From assembly GCF_937880195.1 (NCBI RefSeq), contig NZ_CALFLA010000067.1:1-33751 (forward strand): a stretch of 33,751 bases of DNA, read 5' to 3'. Each line of letters begins with the position of its first letter. Positions within the stretch are counted from its first letter, which is position 1. The notes beneath the pieces are model-generated. The model saw only the letters and a list, made by a program, of their open reading frames with translations. It did not search any database and was not told the origin of the DNA. Positions 1 through 8,784 of the stretch are shown one piece after another. Position numbers and translations under genes: made by a program. Origin of the DNA: an uncultured Blautia sp. GTDB taxonomy: Bacteria; Bacillota; Clostridia; Lachnospirales; Lachnospiraceae.

Positions 1-6
1 ATCCAT
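1..6 (-). CDS. start of the next tail or lysis gene, cut by the window edge
   Basis: A minus-strand ATG (positions 6-4) is preceded by a strong Shine-Dalgarno, GGAGGTGG, at 11-18. Only Met-Asp lies inside the window, so no function can be given. It follows the fibre-like gene in the same direction, so it is the next late gene; in this kind of prophage that is usually another tail protein, a holin or an endolysin. Confidence 0.5.
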
Positions 7-60
7 ATGTCCACCTCCAATCTCATTATAAACTGGAAGTGGGCAAAACATGAATACTGC

Positions 61-564
61 CTAATACAGTTCGATCAGGATTACTTTACATTCCCCACTG
101 TGGTTTCCGGGTCCGGCATTATAAAAGCCAAGGTTCAGCGTACCGGTCGTAATACTGTTGATTCTTGGTTCCAGGTATCCTTTTGAAACGGGGATTCCTA
201 TGGGTGCCTTTTTAAAACCCATCTTACTAATGTCCACGGCAATGTTGTCTGAAAACGCCCCTTCCTCCACCATGCCGCTTTTCGCAGAGGCAGTCTGGAT
301 GGAGCGGACCCGTATCTTTGTGTTTAGTTGATCCAGTTCATCCTGGATCAGCTTCCCCTGACGGGCATCCAGGCCGAATCCCTCTTCCGTGGTCGTCCGG
401 TTATTGACAAACAGCAGGGTCCTCAGCTTTTTGATGAGATTCCCCCACCTGATTTTTTTAATGACGTTTCCGCCTCCGGATCCGTGCAGGAACACATCCG
501 CATCCAACGGTTCCGCCGCTTCTCCCAGATCCTCTACTTTTTTCGTTGTGATCTCTTCTGTCAT
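61..564 (-). CDS. tail fibre/collar-like structural protein
   Basis: This 167-residue protein is probably a distal tail or fibre component. Residues about 57-82 contain TEEGFGLDARQGKLIQDEL, a form of the 'LDARQGK' helix that recurs in tail fibre and collar proteins just before a coiled-coil or trimerisation segment. The C-terminal half is Gly/Asn-rich and β-like, which suits a small receptor-facing domain. The ATG follows GAGGAG and starts one base after the stop of the upstream gene, so the two are probably translationally coupled. Placement at the end of the tail module supports the call. The exact role is unproven. Confidence 0.6.
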   Translation of the reverse strand: MTEEITTKKVEDLGEAAEPLDADVFLHGSGGGNVIKKIRWGNLIKKLRTLLFVNNRTTTEEGFGLDARQGKLIQDELDQLNTKIRVRSIQTASAKSGMVEEGAFSDNIAVDISKMGFKKAPIGIPVSKGYLEPRINSITTGTLNLGFYNAGPGNHSGECKVILIELY

Positions 565-565
565 G

Positions 566-811
566 TTACTCCTCGCTTTCTATCATGTTTTTCCCTTCGT
601 CCACCAGGAATACGCCGTCATGATCTGCCAGTACCAGCGCTCCCTCCGGGATCCACAATCCCATTCCGTCTGTATCTGTGATCAGGCTTCCGTCATGATC
701 CGCCAGGGCGCTCACACGGTCCCCGATCTCTACCGATATGGTAACGGCCGCCCCCGCAATGACCGGGTTCGGACTTAATCCTGCGCTTTTTATGAATATA
801 TCTGCTGCCAT
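566..811 (-). CDS. small tail-module protein with a PNPV motif
   Basis: This is an 81-residue protein of unknown function. Its N-terminus (GLSPNPVIAGAAVTISVEI) closely resembles the last residues of the Ig-like protein at 1397-2290 (KLTPNPVDAGKTFIISVEV), so the two share a short β-type module. The second half has two similar LADHDG segments, an internal duplication. The ATG follows AGGGTGA and sits one base after the upstream stop. It lies inside the distal tail operon, so a structural or baseplate accessory role is likely but not shown. Confidence 0.55.
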   Translation of the reverse strand: MAADIFIKSAGLSPNPVIAGAAVTISVEIGDRVSALADHDGSLITDTDGMGLWIPEGALVLADHDGVFLVDEGKNMIESEE

Positions 812-812
812 A

Positions 813-1118
813 TCAGTTCACCCTCAGCCGGATCACATCCACCCAGGTCTCATCCGCCACCTGGTAAATGTATTTGAACCGGTACCTTGCTGCCATTTTC
901 GGCTGGATCAGGGCGTCCAGGGCATGGCCGTTGACTGTACATTCCCCTTCTGCTTCCAGGACCACATCCCCCTTTTCCCAGTCCTCCCGGTAAAGTTCCC
1001 ACCGGGCCGCTCTGATCTCAAAAGGGATCTCCTCTCCGCAGACAGGACGTACCAGACTGACCATATGGGTCTTTTCCCCCAGGTCCATATAGATATCGTC
1101 AACATAATTGATGCTCAA
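813..1118 (-). CDS. tail-module protein of unknown function
   Basis: A 101-residue protein, not recognised. It has a β-rich pattern with charged loops and ends in WVDVIRLRVN, and has no membrane segment or signal peptide. Start choice: a TTG at 1118 lies 8 nt after a strong AGGAGG, and no better ATG exists upstream. The first 20 nt overlap the end of the upstream gene in another frame. A distal tail or baseplate role is inferred from its neighbours only. Confidence 0.5.
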   Translation of the reverse strand: MSINYVDDIYMDLGEKTHMVSLVRPVCGEEIPFEIRAARWELYREDWEKGDVVLEAEGECTVNGHALDALIQPKMAARYRFKYIYQVADETWVDVIRLRVN

Positions 1119-1395
1119 CGGTAAAACCTCCTTTTTCCAATCCTCCCAAAAGGGAACCTAATGAAACTTCACCGGTATATCCACGTTCCAGAACGGTTAC
1201 TTTTAATTTATGGCCGCTAATTGCAAACAGTGCCTTGCAGACGTAAGAGGTTCTCCCGGCATCGTTCTCCGCCCACAGGTCTACGATATATTCCCCTTCC
1301 AGGTTTGCAGGGACCTCTGTCTGCCAGAGATCCCCCTCTTTCCTTGTAAAAATGATCTCAGCCCCGTTTGCGCGGCCGTAGACCCTGGTGACCAA
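1099..1395 (-). CDS. Ig-like tail-module protein
   Basis: A 98-residue protein. The centre (VPANLEGEYIVDLWAENDAG, residues about 29-48) has the repeating β-strand pattern of bacterial Ig-like domains, often displayed on phage tails to bind host surface sugars. Start: TTG at 1395 with GAGGT about 10 nt upstream, inside the end of the preceding gene. Its stop overlaps the next gene by 20 nt. The Ig-like assignment rests on pattern only. Confidence 0.5.
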   Translation of the reverse strand: MVTRVYGRANGAEIIFTRKEGDLWQTEVPANLEGEYIVDLWAENDAGRTSYVCKALFAISGHKLKVTVLERGYTGEVSLGSLLGGLEKGGFTVEHQLC

Positions 1396-1396
1396 C

Positions 1397-2290
1397 TCAG
1401 TCCGTAACCTCTACACTGATGATAAAGGTCTTGCCTGCATCTACCGGGTTTGGTGTCAGTTTCGCGCTTACAAATACAGGAGCGCCCGTATCCAGTGTTA
1501 CCTTACGTGTGACTGTAGTGCTCTTTCCTGCCTTATCCGTAGCAACAACCGTGATCGTATTAGCTCCCGGGCTGAGGGTAATGGTCTTGCTCCATGTACC
1601 GTTTTCATTGACTGCTACTTTTTCACCGTTTACCGTAACCGTAACCGGCTTGGAGGTGGCATCGTCTGTGGTACCGGATACCAGCAGTCTCGCCTGGTTT
1701 GTCACATAGCCTTCCACCGGGGCTGTGACGGACAGTGTCGGTGGAACGGTATCCACGGTAAAGGAGACGGTCTGTACTGCTGCAGCATTCCCGTCATGAT
1801 CCGATACTTCCACATTGATCGTATGCGCTCCGTTACCCAGTGCGCTTTTTGGCGTATAGGTACACTCATATCCTCCGGAAACCGCCTTTTTGCTGATCTC
1901 TTCTGATACCACTGCGCTGCCGTCTACGGTCAGTTTTATTGTGGATTCATTAATTCCGGAATCCTCATCCGTGACTTTAAAAGCAATCGCCGGAGTGGCA
2001 TTGGTAATAAATGCACCGGATGTAGGATATGTAATGGCTGACACCGGGGCTACTTTTTCTTTTACTACCAGCTGCAGGGATTTTCCCAGCGTTTCATCTG
2101 ACGCATCCTTTGTCGTGGTGTTGCCGGCATCATCCGTGGCCCTGACCGTCACCGGATAATAATGCCCGGACTGGTTATAGCTGGATCTTACCGGGGCTGT
2201 TACCGTTGCCTCGTATTTTCCTGTCTCCCTGTTTAAGGTAAGGTTGTAAGTCTGGCCGTTGATAATGGCCTGCACTGTTTTTACACTCAT
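1397..2290 (-). CDS. multi-domain Ig-like tail protein
   Basis: This 297-residue protein is built of at least three consecutive Ig-like domains. Markers repeat along it: YPTSGAFITNATPAI then DEDSGI; VDTVPPTLSVTAPVEGYVTN; and PGANTITVVATDKAGKSTTV followed by LDTGAP. The 'D..PP.L....P' starts and 'V.A.D.AGN' ends match the Glucodextranase_B / bacterial Ig-like families. It probably projects from the tail tip and helps bind the cell surface. The ATG at 2290 follows AAGGAG by 6 nt. The C-terminal PNPV module is shared with the 81-residue protein downstream. Function is inferred from fold and position. Confidence 0.7.
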   Translation of the reverse strand: MSVKTVQAIINGQTYNLTLNRETGKYEATVTAPVRSSYNQSGHYYPVTVRATDDAGNTTTKDASDETLGKSLQLVVKEKVAPVSAITYPTSGAFITNATPAIAFKVTDEDSGINESTIKLTVDGSAVVSEEISKKAVSGGYECTYTPKSALGNGAHTINVEVSDHDGNAAAVQTVSFTVDTVPPTLSVTAPVEGYVTNQARLLVSGTTDDATSKPVTVTVNGEKVAVNENGTWSKTITLSPGANTITVVATDKAGKSTTVTRKVTLDTGAPVFVSAKLTPNPVDAGKTFIISVEVTD

Positions 2291-2303
2291 AGTCTTCTCC
2301 TTA

Positions 2304-3044
2304 TCATTCTGTCGTTATGGTCCCTGCCATCTTCTGCAGGATGGCGTTTACTTTGTTTTCCAGTTCCGTATAGGCGGACCCGTCCAGGAGCCCGTCTATT
2401 TTGTCCGCCGCTTCATTGGCCCGTTTGGCTGCTACACTGGCTTCTTCTGCCGCTGCGTCTGCCTTTTCTGCCGCCTGGCTGGCTCCGGCTGCTGCGCTGC
2501 TGGCAGATCCTGCCGCTGTGTTGGCCGCCTCTGCCGCTTTCTCCGCTTTTGTCCCTGCGCTTCCGGCTGCCTCCGCCGCACTTTCTGCTTTCCCCGCGGC
2601 TGTGCTCGCTTTTCCGGCGGCATCCTTGGCGGATGCCACTGCTTTTTCCGCCTCCCCGATCAGCTGGAGCAGCACCCCATATTCATCCGTACTCTCCACC
2701 GCCGATTCCGAGATCAGGTTCCGTTCCACCCGGAACAGGATCGGGAACGTCACAAGGATCTTCTGGCCGGAGGTCAGCTGCAGCTGTCCTTCCTGCTCCC
2801 CTGCTTCCGCAAACATCTGGGTTGTGGGCTGTACCGTCACGGTGTTCCCGGACAGGGAAGCGCTGTTATACACTTCCTTTCCGGACGGTTTCTTCACATA
2901 GATCCTTGCCGCTGCCCCAGACGGGATTGCATAGTCCCGGAACTGGAACTTCAGGGGCACTGCGTTGGTCCCCTGCACATAGTCGATCTGTACCGGCAGC
3001 CACCGGTCCTTTATAAAGATATCCCTCATGATCTCATCTGCCAT
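2304..3044 (-). CDS. BppU-family baseplate upper protein
   Basis: A 246-residue protein. Residues 1-110 (RDIFIKDRWLPVQIDYVQ, then FQFRDYAIPSGAAARIYVKK) match the N-terminal domain of phage baseplate upper proteins (BppU/DUF2479), which in lactococcal phages connects receptor-binding proteins to the Dit/Tal hub. Residues about 118-230 are a long Ala/Glu/Lys heptad coiled coil, probably a trimeric stalk. The receptor-binding tip is missing or is supplied by the small genes downstream. It overlaps the tail endopeptidase gene by 11 nt. Confidence 0.8.
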   Translation of the reverse strand: MADEIMRDIFIKDRWLPVQIDYVQGTNAVPLKFQFRDYAIPSGAAARIYVKKPSGKEVYNSASLSGNTVTVQPTTQMFAEAGEQEGQLQLTSGQKILVTFPILFRVERNLISESAVESTDEYGVLLQLIGEAEKAVASAKDAAGKASTAAGKAESAAEAAGSAGTKAEKAAEAANTAAGSASSAAAGASQAAEKADAAAEEASVAAKRANEAADKIDGLLDGSAYTELENKVNAILQKMAGTITTE

Positions 3045-5343
3045 CGTATACCACCTCCGATCTTGGCGCGTTCTTTATGATGCCATCCTCTACCTTTATG
3101 GTGGAGTGTGTCCATTGGAGCCCGCCGTCCCCTGTTTTTTCGATCTTCGTCACAATGGGGATCTCCCCGGTGTATGCCCACAGGTCATGGAGATACCCGT
3201 AAACTTCCGAAGCGCGTACGGTTCCGGTCTTGATGCCATCCAGATAGATCACCGTTTCCGGCGACCCGTCCGAAAAATCCTCATCATCATGCACATACTT
3301 TGTACTGTAAATATGTACATTCCCGTTGGATAATCCATTTGCCGCGATCGTCCAGCCGCCGATCTTCCCTTTGGAGGACCGGATCTCTCCGGAGAAAACG
3401 CCGTCCTTTGCATAGATCGTACCGGAAAAATACCCTCCTTCCAGATGGATCTCCCCTTTGTCCAGATCCCACCAGCTTTTTCCGGTCTGGTCGGACAGGA
3501 TCCCGGCCACGATGATCCCGGCTACCAGTCCGTTTGCCGTCAGGGCTGTGGTCCAGTCCCAGTCCCGGTCGTCTTCTGTCCTCTGTTTGGAGATCATCAG
3601 CCCCTGGGTCCCAAGGGCCATGGATCCGTAAAGAGGGGATTTCTCATCCAGGTTTTCAAACCGGATCGCCAGCACGTCCTGTTTTTCCGCCACGTTGTAC
3701 TGAGCCCGCAGGGATGCCATGGCCCCGTCAATAAACCCGGCGATCTTCTCCGCAATGACCGAACCGTCCGGGCGGATCGCACCATCGATCCGGTCCACGG
3801 AAGAGGATACCCGGTCAAAGTAATCGTACCGGAAATCTCCCAGCACTACGGATCCCACCTTTTTCCGGAGACAGTCATACTCCAGTTCGATCACCCGGGC
3901 ATCCGTGGTGATCCCCAGGCGGCTGTGGCGGCAATGAATTGTGTCACCAAAGCCAACCTCTTCCAGGACTTTGTAATCCTTGTAGAGTTCTGTGTTTTGC
4001 AACAGGACCATGTCTGCCTCAATGGTCACTTTCGGCTTGTCCAGTCCTGCCTCAAACTGTTCCATGCAGCGCTTTTTTAAGGCCGCATCCAGCTCCGTCT
4101 GGTTTTTACAGACGATCACGCCATTATCCGCATCATCTTCCATGGCGTCTTCCGCCATCTTCACATCATCAAAGGTAAGGGCAGCGGTTCTGACCGTGGG
4201 GTAATCCCCGATCAGTGGGCTGTCCACATATCCGTGGTCTTTCATGGTATGGCCGTTATAAGCCTTTGGATAGATCCGGGTCACAATGTCCCTAACATCC
4301 ACTTCCTCCGTCAGCCCGTCCCTTGGGATGTTCTTCCCGTAACGCAGCTCCACCCCGTAGTCACCGCCTGCACGGTCGTTGACCACCACCTCAAAGTTAT
4401 CAAACAGGATTTCCCCGCCCCAGCGGTGGACAAAACTATTGGGATCGTCTCCATTCAGGGCTTCCAGGAAATTCTTATACTGGTAATACGCCGTGGATAC
4501 CCGGGTGATGTCCGACCGGGCGGAATATTTGGGGTTGGAGGCAAGCATCAGGTCCAGGGCTTCCTGTCCATTCTTTTTGGCAGGGCGCACGTCCGTCAGC
4601 CAGCAGTCCCCCATGGTGTCATAAAAAATGGGTTCCATCTCACAGGTGATCCCGGAATCCGACTTTTCCCGGTTTTTGATCCGGAACAGCTGTTCCCCGT
4701 TAAAAGACGGCATCTTCACAATGTTCTCCTCCGCCAGGTACTTCCAGCGCCCTTCCGGGTCAATGGGATGTTCCAGATGTGCCTCCCAGGAACCATTAAG
4801 GGCAGCGTGGACATATGCTTCTGTGGGGAACAATGTCATATCGCCATTCCGGGACAGGCAATCTTCAGTATCCGGGGGGCAGTAATGGAATTCTGCATAA
4901 ATCCGGTTCCCATAAGGCATAAACGACGGATAGTTTGCTTTTCCGGATACAAAGAGAACAAGCCGGATATCCCGGCATCCTTCCGGCGGATGAAAGTCCA
5001 TTTCTTTCCGTCCCTTCTCAAAAAATACCCAGTGGGCTCCTGTTTCGTCACTGTAAGTAAATCCACAGTGTACCTCACCAAAATTCCCCTCTCCACTGGA
5101 GCTGAAAGCCACGTACCGGATCCGTTCCAGGTCCTCCGGCTGGATGGGCCAGGTCAGGTTGATCACCGCATAACTGTCATCAGGAGCCGTACATGCGCCG
5201 TGCAGACGGACGAAAACATCAAACTCCTCTCGGACTTCCTCCTTGATCTCGAAATGTACGCCCTGGTAAGTATCCTTTGAAAGATAATACTGGCTGACCG
5301 GCATCTTTTCCATACGCTTTTCCTGACTGTACACCTGGATCAT
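3034..5343 (-). CDS. prophage tail endopeptidase / tail hub (Tal-like)
   Basis: A 769-residue protein at the tail tip. The middle third (residues about 200-430, with SARSDITRVSTAYYQYKNFLEAL and VELRYGKNIPRDGL-type segments) fits the prophage endopeptidase tail family, whose N-terminal part forms the gp27-like hub below Dit. The C-terminal third carries repeated GYFSGTIYAKDGVFSGEI and GKIGGWTIAANGL motifs, typical of Firmicute tail tips that end in a β-helical or fibre segment. No separate peptidoglycan hydrolase domain is visible. Its ATG overlaps the Dit stop as ATGA (5340-5343), so translation is coupled. Confidence 0.8.
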   Translation of the reverse strand: MIQVYSQEKRMEKMPVSQYYLSKDTYQGVHFEIKEEVREEFDVFVRLHGACTAPDDSYAVINLTWPIQPEDLERIRYVAFSSSGEGNFGEVHCGFTYSDETGAHWVFFEKGRKEMDFHPPEGCRDIRLVLFVSGKANYPSFMPYGNRIYAEFHYCPPDTEDCLSRNGDMTLFPTEAYVHAALNGSWEAHLEHPIDPEGRWKYLAEENIVKMPSFNGEQLFRIKNREKSDSGITCEMEPIFYDTMGDCWLTDVRPAKKNGQEALDLMLASNPKYSARSDITRVSTAYYQYKNFLEALNGDDPNSFVHRWGGEILFDNFEVVVNDRAGGDYGVELRYGKNIPRDGLTEEVDVRDIVTRIYPKAYNGHTMKDHGYVDSPLIGDYPTVRTAALTFDDVKMAEDAMEDDADNGVIVCKNQTELDAALKKRCMEQFEAGLDKPKVTIEADMVLLQNTELYKDYKVLEEVGFGDTIHCRHSRLGITTDARVIELEYDCLRKKVGSVVLGDFRYDYFDRVSSSVDRIDGAIRPDGSVIAEKIAGFIDGAMASLRAQYNVAEKQDVLAIRFENLDEKSPLYGSMALGTQGLMISKQRTEDDRDWDWTTALTANGLVAGIIVAGILSDQTGKSWWDLDKGEIHLEGGYFSGTIYAKDGVFSGEIRSSKGKIGGWTIAANGLSNGNVHIYSTKYVHDDEDFSDGSPETVIYLDGIKTGTVRASEVYGYLHDLWAYTGEIPIVTKIEKTGDGGLQWTHSTIKVEDGIIKNAPRSEVVYDGR

Positions 5344-6038
5344 AAGCGCCTCCAGTTGGGGATCACGGTAAGGGTAAATTCCTGCGTGATGCTGATCTCA
5401 TTCTCCCCCGGTTTCAGGTACAGATCCTCATAATCCCCGCTGACGGAAGTGTTCATCATAGTTCCGTCCTTGCGGTATGCAATCATCCGCTCCGTGTCAA
5501 TGGTAAGGTTCTGCCCTACCGTGGCTTTCATGGTCTTTCCGTTGACTGTGAGGGTGCAGGTGCCGTTTCCGGTGATCTTGTAGATGGGATGGCAGATATC
5601 GTAGGGATTATACCGAATTTCCCTGCTCTGGTAGTCATATTCCCGTTTTCCGGATACCAAAAACATATAAGGATGACAGACAAATTGTGCTTTAAACCTT
5701 CCCAGTCTTCTGCTTGTCCTTTCTGAATCAGTGATTCCGCAATAATACACCTGATACATATACTCCTGATCGTCTCCCAAAGACAACCATCCGCTTCCAG
5801 TCAGCCATTCTTTTGCTTTACGAAACACTTCTGCCCACGTTTCCGGATCTGTCAGAAAATTAAATTCTATTTCAATTTTTATCTGCTTGTATGTCCCGCT
5901 GTTTTCAAGCAGAATGCCGTCACGTCCTTCAACTTCATATTCTGTTACCCTCGTTTCCGGTGCTGGAATGTCAGGCCGTCTGACAGGTATGATCTTATAT
6001 TTTTCACAGTTCATATCTTTAAACAAAATATTATACAT
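5340..6038 (-). CDS. distal tail protein Dit
   Basis: A 232-residue distal tail protein (Sipho_tail family) that forms the ring joining the tail tube to the tip. Diagnostic features are the N-terminal YEVEGRDGILLENSGTYKQI pattern, FKAQFVCHPYMFLVSG in the centre, and a C-terminal galectin-like half (TCTLTVNGKTM, then NEISITQEF). Start: the reading frame is open to an ATG at 6104, but the ATG at 6038 has GGAGG at ideal spacing and overlaps the tape-measure stop by only 8 nt, so 6038 is chosen. It precedes the endopeptidase, the standard order. Confidence 0.85.
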   Translation of the reverse strand: MYNILFKDMNCEKYKIIPVRRPDIPAPETRVTEYEVEGRDGILLENSGTYKQIKIEIEFNFLTDPETWAEVFRKAKEWLTGSGWLSLGDDQEYMYQVYYCGITDSERTSRRLGRFKAQFVCHPYMFLVSGKREYDYQSREIRYNPYDICHPIYKITGNGTCTLTVNGKTMKATVGQNLTIDTERMIAYRKDGTMMNTSVSGDYEDLYLKPGENEISITQEFTLTVIPNWRRL

Positions 6039-8784
6039 GTCTGTCCCTCCTTCCCTGTGCACTTCTCTTTCCGTTCTGTGTTCTGTTAATATACTTTGTC
6101 GCACATCTTCCTATTTCTTTTCCATCCAGTATGATACGGTCTCCTTCCACTACGATTACAGATGTTTTTGTATAAGCTGCTGCACCAGCAATATCTGCGA
6201 CCCTTCCAGTGATTGTAGAATTAATTGTTCCCGAAACTGCTCTGGCCGCCTTCTGTACTTTATCTATATTTTTATAGATTCCTTCCGCAAGACCTCCCAT
6301 AAAATCAGGCATCCATGTTTCGTAATCCCTCAGCGGTCCTTCATCTGGTCTTGAAAAATGTAAAAAGGAACGGATATTTTCTCCCACATTTTTTACTGCG
6401 TCTATAATCGCATTTACTTTGGACATAATTCCCTCCTTTAGCCCATTCATAAAATCAGCTCCCCAGTTCCAGGCTTTCGCAGGTAATCCGGTAATAAAAT
6501 CTATTGCACTCTGAAATCCATTTTTGATAACAGAACCGATTTTCGAAACTGTATTTTTAATTCCGCTAACCATGTTCTTAAATCCATTCACAGCCCCATT
6601 TTTGATAGAATTCGTAACGTTTGTAACAATATTCCTGATACTGTTCCATACATTATTTATTACGGTTTTTACCGAATTTACAGCTGTCGTTACTGAATTT
6701 TTTATACCGTTCCACGCTGTTGACACAACGTTTTTGATTGTATTTAAAACAGTTGAAATGGCTGTCTGGATTGCACTCCACACCGTAGACACAACATCTT
6801 TTATGGTATTTACAGCAGTTTCTACAATTGTTTTGATGTCATTCCATATTCCGGAAAAAAATTCCTTCAATGCCCCAAAAATAACCGATGCATATTCCTG
6901 TATCGCACTCCATATTTCAGACAGCTTTTGCTTTGTCGTTTCCCATACTCCCTGAATCCATTCTGTGATTGCACCCCAGTTTTGTATTACAGCAATAATA
7001 CCTGCAATAGCAGCAACAACTGCCGCGATAATACCAACCAAAGGAAGCAATGCACCGGCTCCCAGAACGCCAATCACTGCCACGACCGCCGTAATCACAG
7101 GTGCCAACGCACTAAATGCGGCAATGACCCCTGCTATAATCCCGATCACTGCCTGCATCTGCGGAGACAGATTGGTAAACCACTCTGCCAGTTCTACGAT
7201 TTTATCCACCAGAGGCGGAAGTATCTTTGTCGCAATTTCCAGTAGTTTTTCTCCAAGAGGAGCCAATGCAAGCTGCAATTCATTCATCTTGGCCTGAAGC
7301 TTCTGCATTGGTGTTGTGGTATCTTCAGCCATTTTCTGTGCAGTTCCGGCAACATCACTGTAAGCATCTCCCATGGTATTCAGGGATTTGATAACATCCA
7401 GATTCGCATCTTCTCCCATGGTTCCAAATGCTACACTGGCTTTCGTAAGTGCTTCCTGCTGTGACGTTGCATTTGAAATATCTCCCACCAGTGCATTGAT
7501 AACATCTTTCTGGGATGCTTCTCCATTTTTCCATTTTTGAAATACTTCTTCTGTGGATCTACTCCACCCGGCAGTACTTTCTGACACTTCACCCGTCTTT
7601 TCGTCAATTTTTGACATGGAGTCCTCAATAGTTCCGTCCGCAAGCCGTGTTGTGACCTCATTGATGGAATCATTTACTTTATCCAGATTATAAGCTCCAC
7701 CTTCCAGACCGTTCTGCAATAACTGAAAATATTCCTGTGCAGAATACCCTGCCTGGGAAAACTTTCCGGAATATTCTGCCAGATTATCTCCCAGTTCCTG
7801 TGTTTTATCCAGTCCATTCTGAGATCCTTTGATCAGGTAATCCATGGCCTCCTGTGCATCCATGCTGAAATTTACCATAAGGGCATTTACACCCCGCATC
7901 GTCTCGTTCATATCGGAACCAAAGACCTCCTCCATGGTCATTGCCTGCGTGGTCAGTGTTTCCAGCTGTGATGGATCCAGATCTTTCAGGTTGTTGTTTA
8001 CGGTAATTACCGCATCCCCCACGCTTTCCAGGCTGTCCGTTACTCCGGATTTAAACACATTCTCTACAACCGAGCCCATCTGTTCTGCTGCTTCTCCCGT
8101 TAGTCCAAAGTAGCCATTTACTTTCGTAGTGGTTCCTTCCAGGCTTGCGAATGAATCCATCATTTTCTGTCCGGCTTCTATAATCTTATCCCCTGCTCCG
8201 GATAATGTATCTGCTGCTTCCATCAGATTTCCAGCATCCAGCTTTTTCCCGATATCTTCCAGACTGTCTCCTGCATCTTTTGCTGCTTCTTCCAGTTTAT
8301 TCAGGCCTGTAGCTGCATCCCTTGTCCCGCTTGCAATCTCGTTGAGCATCTTGTCATTTTTGTTCATGGTATTGTCAAGCTTGTTGATATAATTCTGTGT
8401 CTCATTTACTGCGACCGACAGTTTGGATACCGTTTCCGCCTGCTTGTTAAACGCCGCCTCAGCTTTCTGTGCCTGTGCAGACAATTCTCCGTTTTCGCTC
8501 TTTGCTTTCTGATATGCATTTGCAAGATCATTCAGTTTCGACACCTGCTTTTCATACTGGCTCTGCAGAAGTGACATCTTCTGTTTCTGCAGATCCAGTT
8601 CTTTTACCAGATTCCTATTTTTAGCAATCAGCGCGTCCTGAGAATTTGCATTTTCATCAAATTCACTGGAAAGGGCTTTCATTTCCGATCCACATTCCCG
8701 GATGGCATTGTTGATCTGCTTAATCTGCTTATTAAATTCCGCTTCTCCCTGGATCCCGATTCGCGGTCCAATATCATAAGCCAT
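6031..8784 (-). CDS. tail tape measure protein
   Basis: A 917-residue protein that sets tail length and is ejected with DNA. Residues 1-150 are a long coiled coil starting with IQGEAEFNKQIKQINNAIRE, typical of Firmicute tape measures. Residues about 541-598 are strongly hydrophobic (MQAVIGIIAGVIAAF onward), the usual membrane-inserting core. Residues about 635-748 are tandem 'W..I.....V...K..' repeats. At about 1.5 Å per residue the tail would be near 140 nm (family rule, inference). The ATG shares one base with the stop of the frameshifted GT protein (TAATG). Confidence 0.92.
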   Translation of the reverse strand: MAYDIGPRIGIQGEAEFNKQIKQINNAIRECGSEMKALSSEFDENANSQDALIAKNRNLVKELDLQKQKMSLLQSQYEKQVSKLNDLANAYQKAKSENGELSAQAQKAEAAFNKQAETVSKLSVAVNETQNYINKLDNTMNKNDKMLNEIASGTRDAATGLNKLEEAAKDAGDSLEDIGKKLDAGNLMEAADTLSGAGDKIIEAGQKMMDSFASLEGTTTKVNGYFGLTGEAAEQMGSVVENVFKSGVTDSLESVGDAVITVNNNLKDLDPSQLETLTTQAMTMEEVFGSDMNETMRGVNALMVNFSMDAQEAMDYLIKGSQNGLDKTQELGDNLAEYSGKFSQAGYSAQEYFQLLQNGLEGGAYNLDKVNDSINEVTTRLADGTIEDSMSKIDEKTGEVSESTAGWSRSTEEVFQKWKNGEASQKDVINALVGDISNATSQQEALTKASVAFGTMGEDANLDVIKSLNTMGDAYSDVAGTAQKMAEDTTTPMQKLQAKMNELQLALAPLGEKLLEIATKILPPLVDKIVELAEWFTNLSPQMQAVIGIIAGVIAAFSALAPVITAVVAVIGVLGAGALLPLVGIIAAVVAAIAGIIAVIQNWGAITEWIQGVWETTKQKLSEIWSAIQEYASVIFGALKEFFSGIWNDIKTIVETAVNTIKDVVSTVWSAIQTAISTVLNTIKNVVSTAWNGIKNSVTTAVNSVKTVINNVWNSIRNIVTNVTNSIKNGAVNGFKNMVSGIKNTVSKIGSVIKNGFQSAIDFITGLPAKAWNWGADFMNGLKEGIMSKVNAIIDAVKNVGENIRSFLHFSRPDEGPLRDYETWMPDFMGGLAEGIYKNIDKVQKAARAVSGTINSTITGRVADIAGAAAYTKTSVIVVEGDRIILDGKEIGRCATKYINRTQNGKRSAQGRRDRHV

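Noticed and set aside
2259..3080. 273-residue plus-strand ORF, Cys/Arg-rich
   Set aside because: It arises from the reverse complement of the Ala-rich BppU coiled coil, with no start signal.
4234..5280. 348-residue plus-strand ORF opposite the tail endopeptidase
   Set aside because: It is a shadow: low-complexity His/Val-rich translation with no ribosome site, antisense to a well-supported tail gene.
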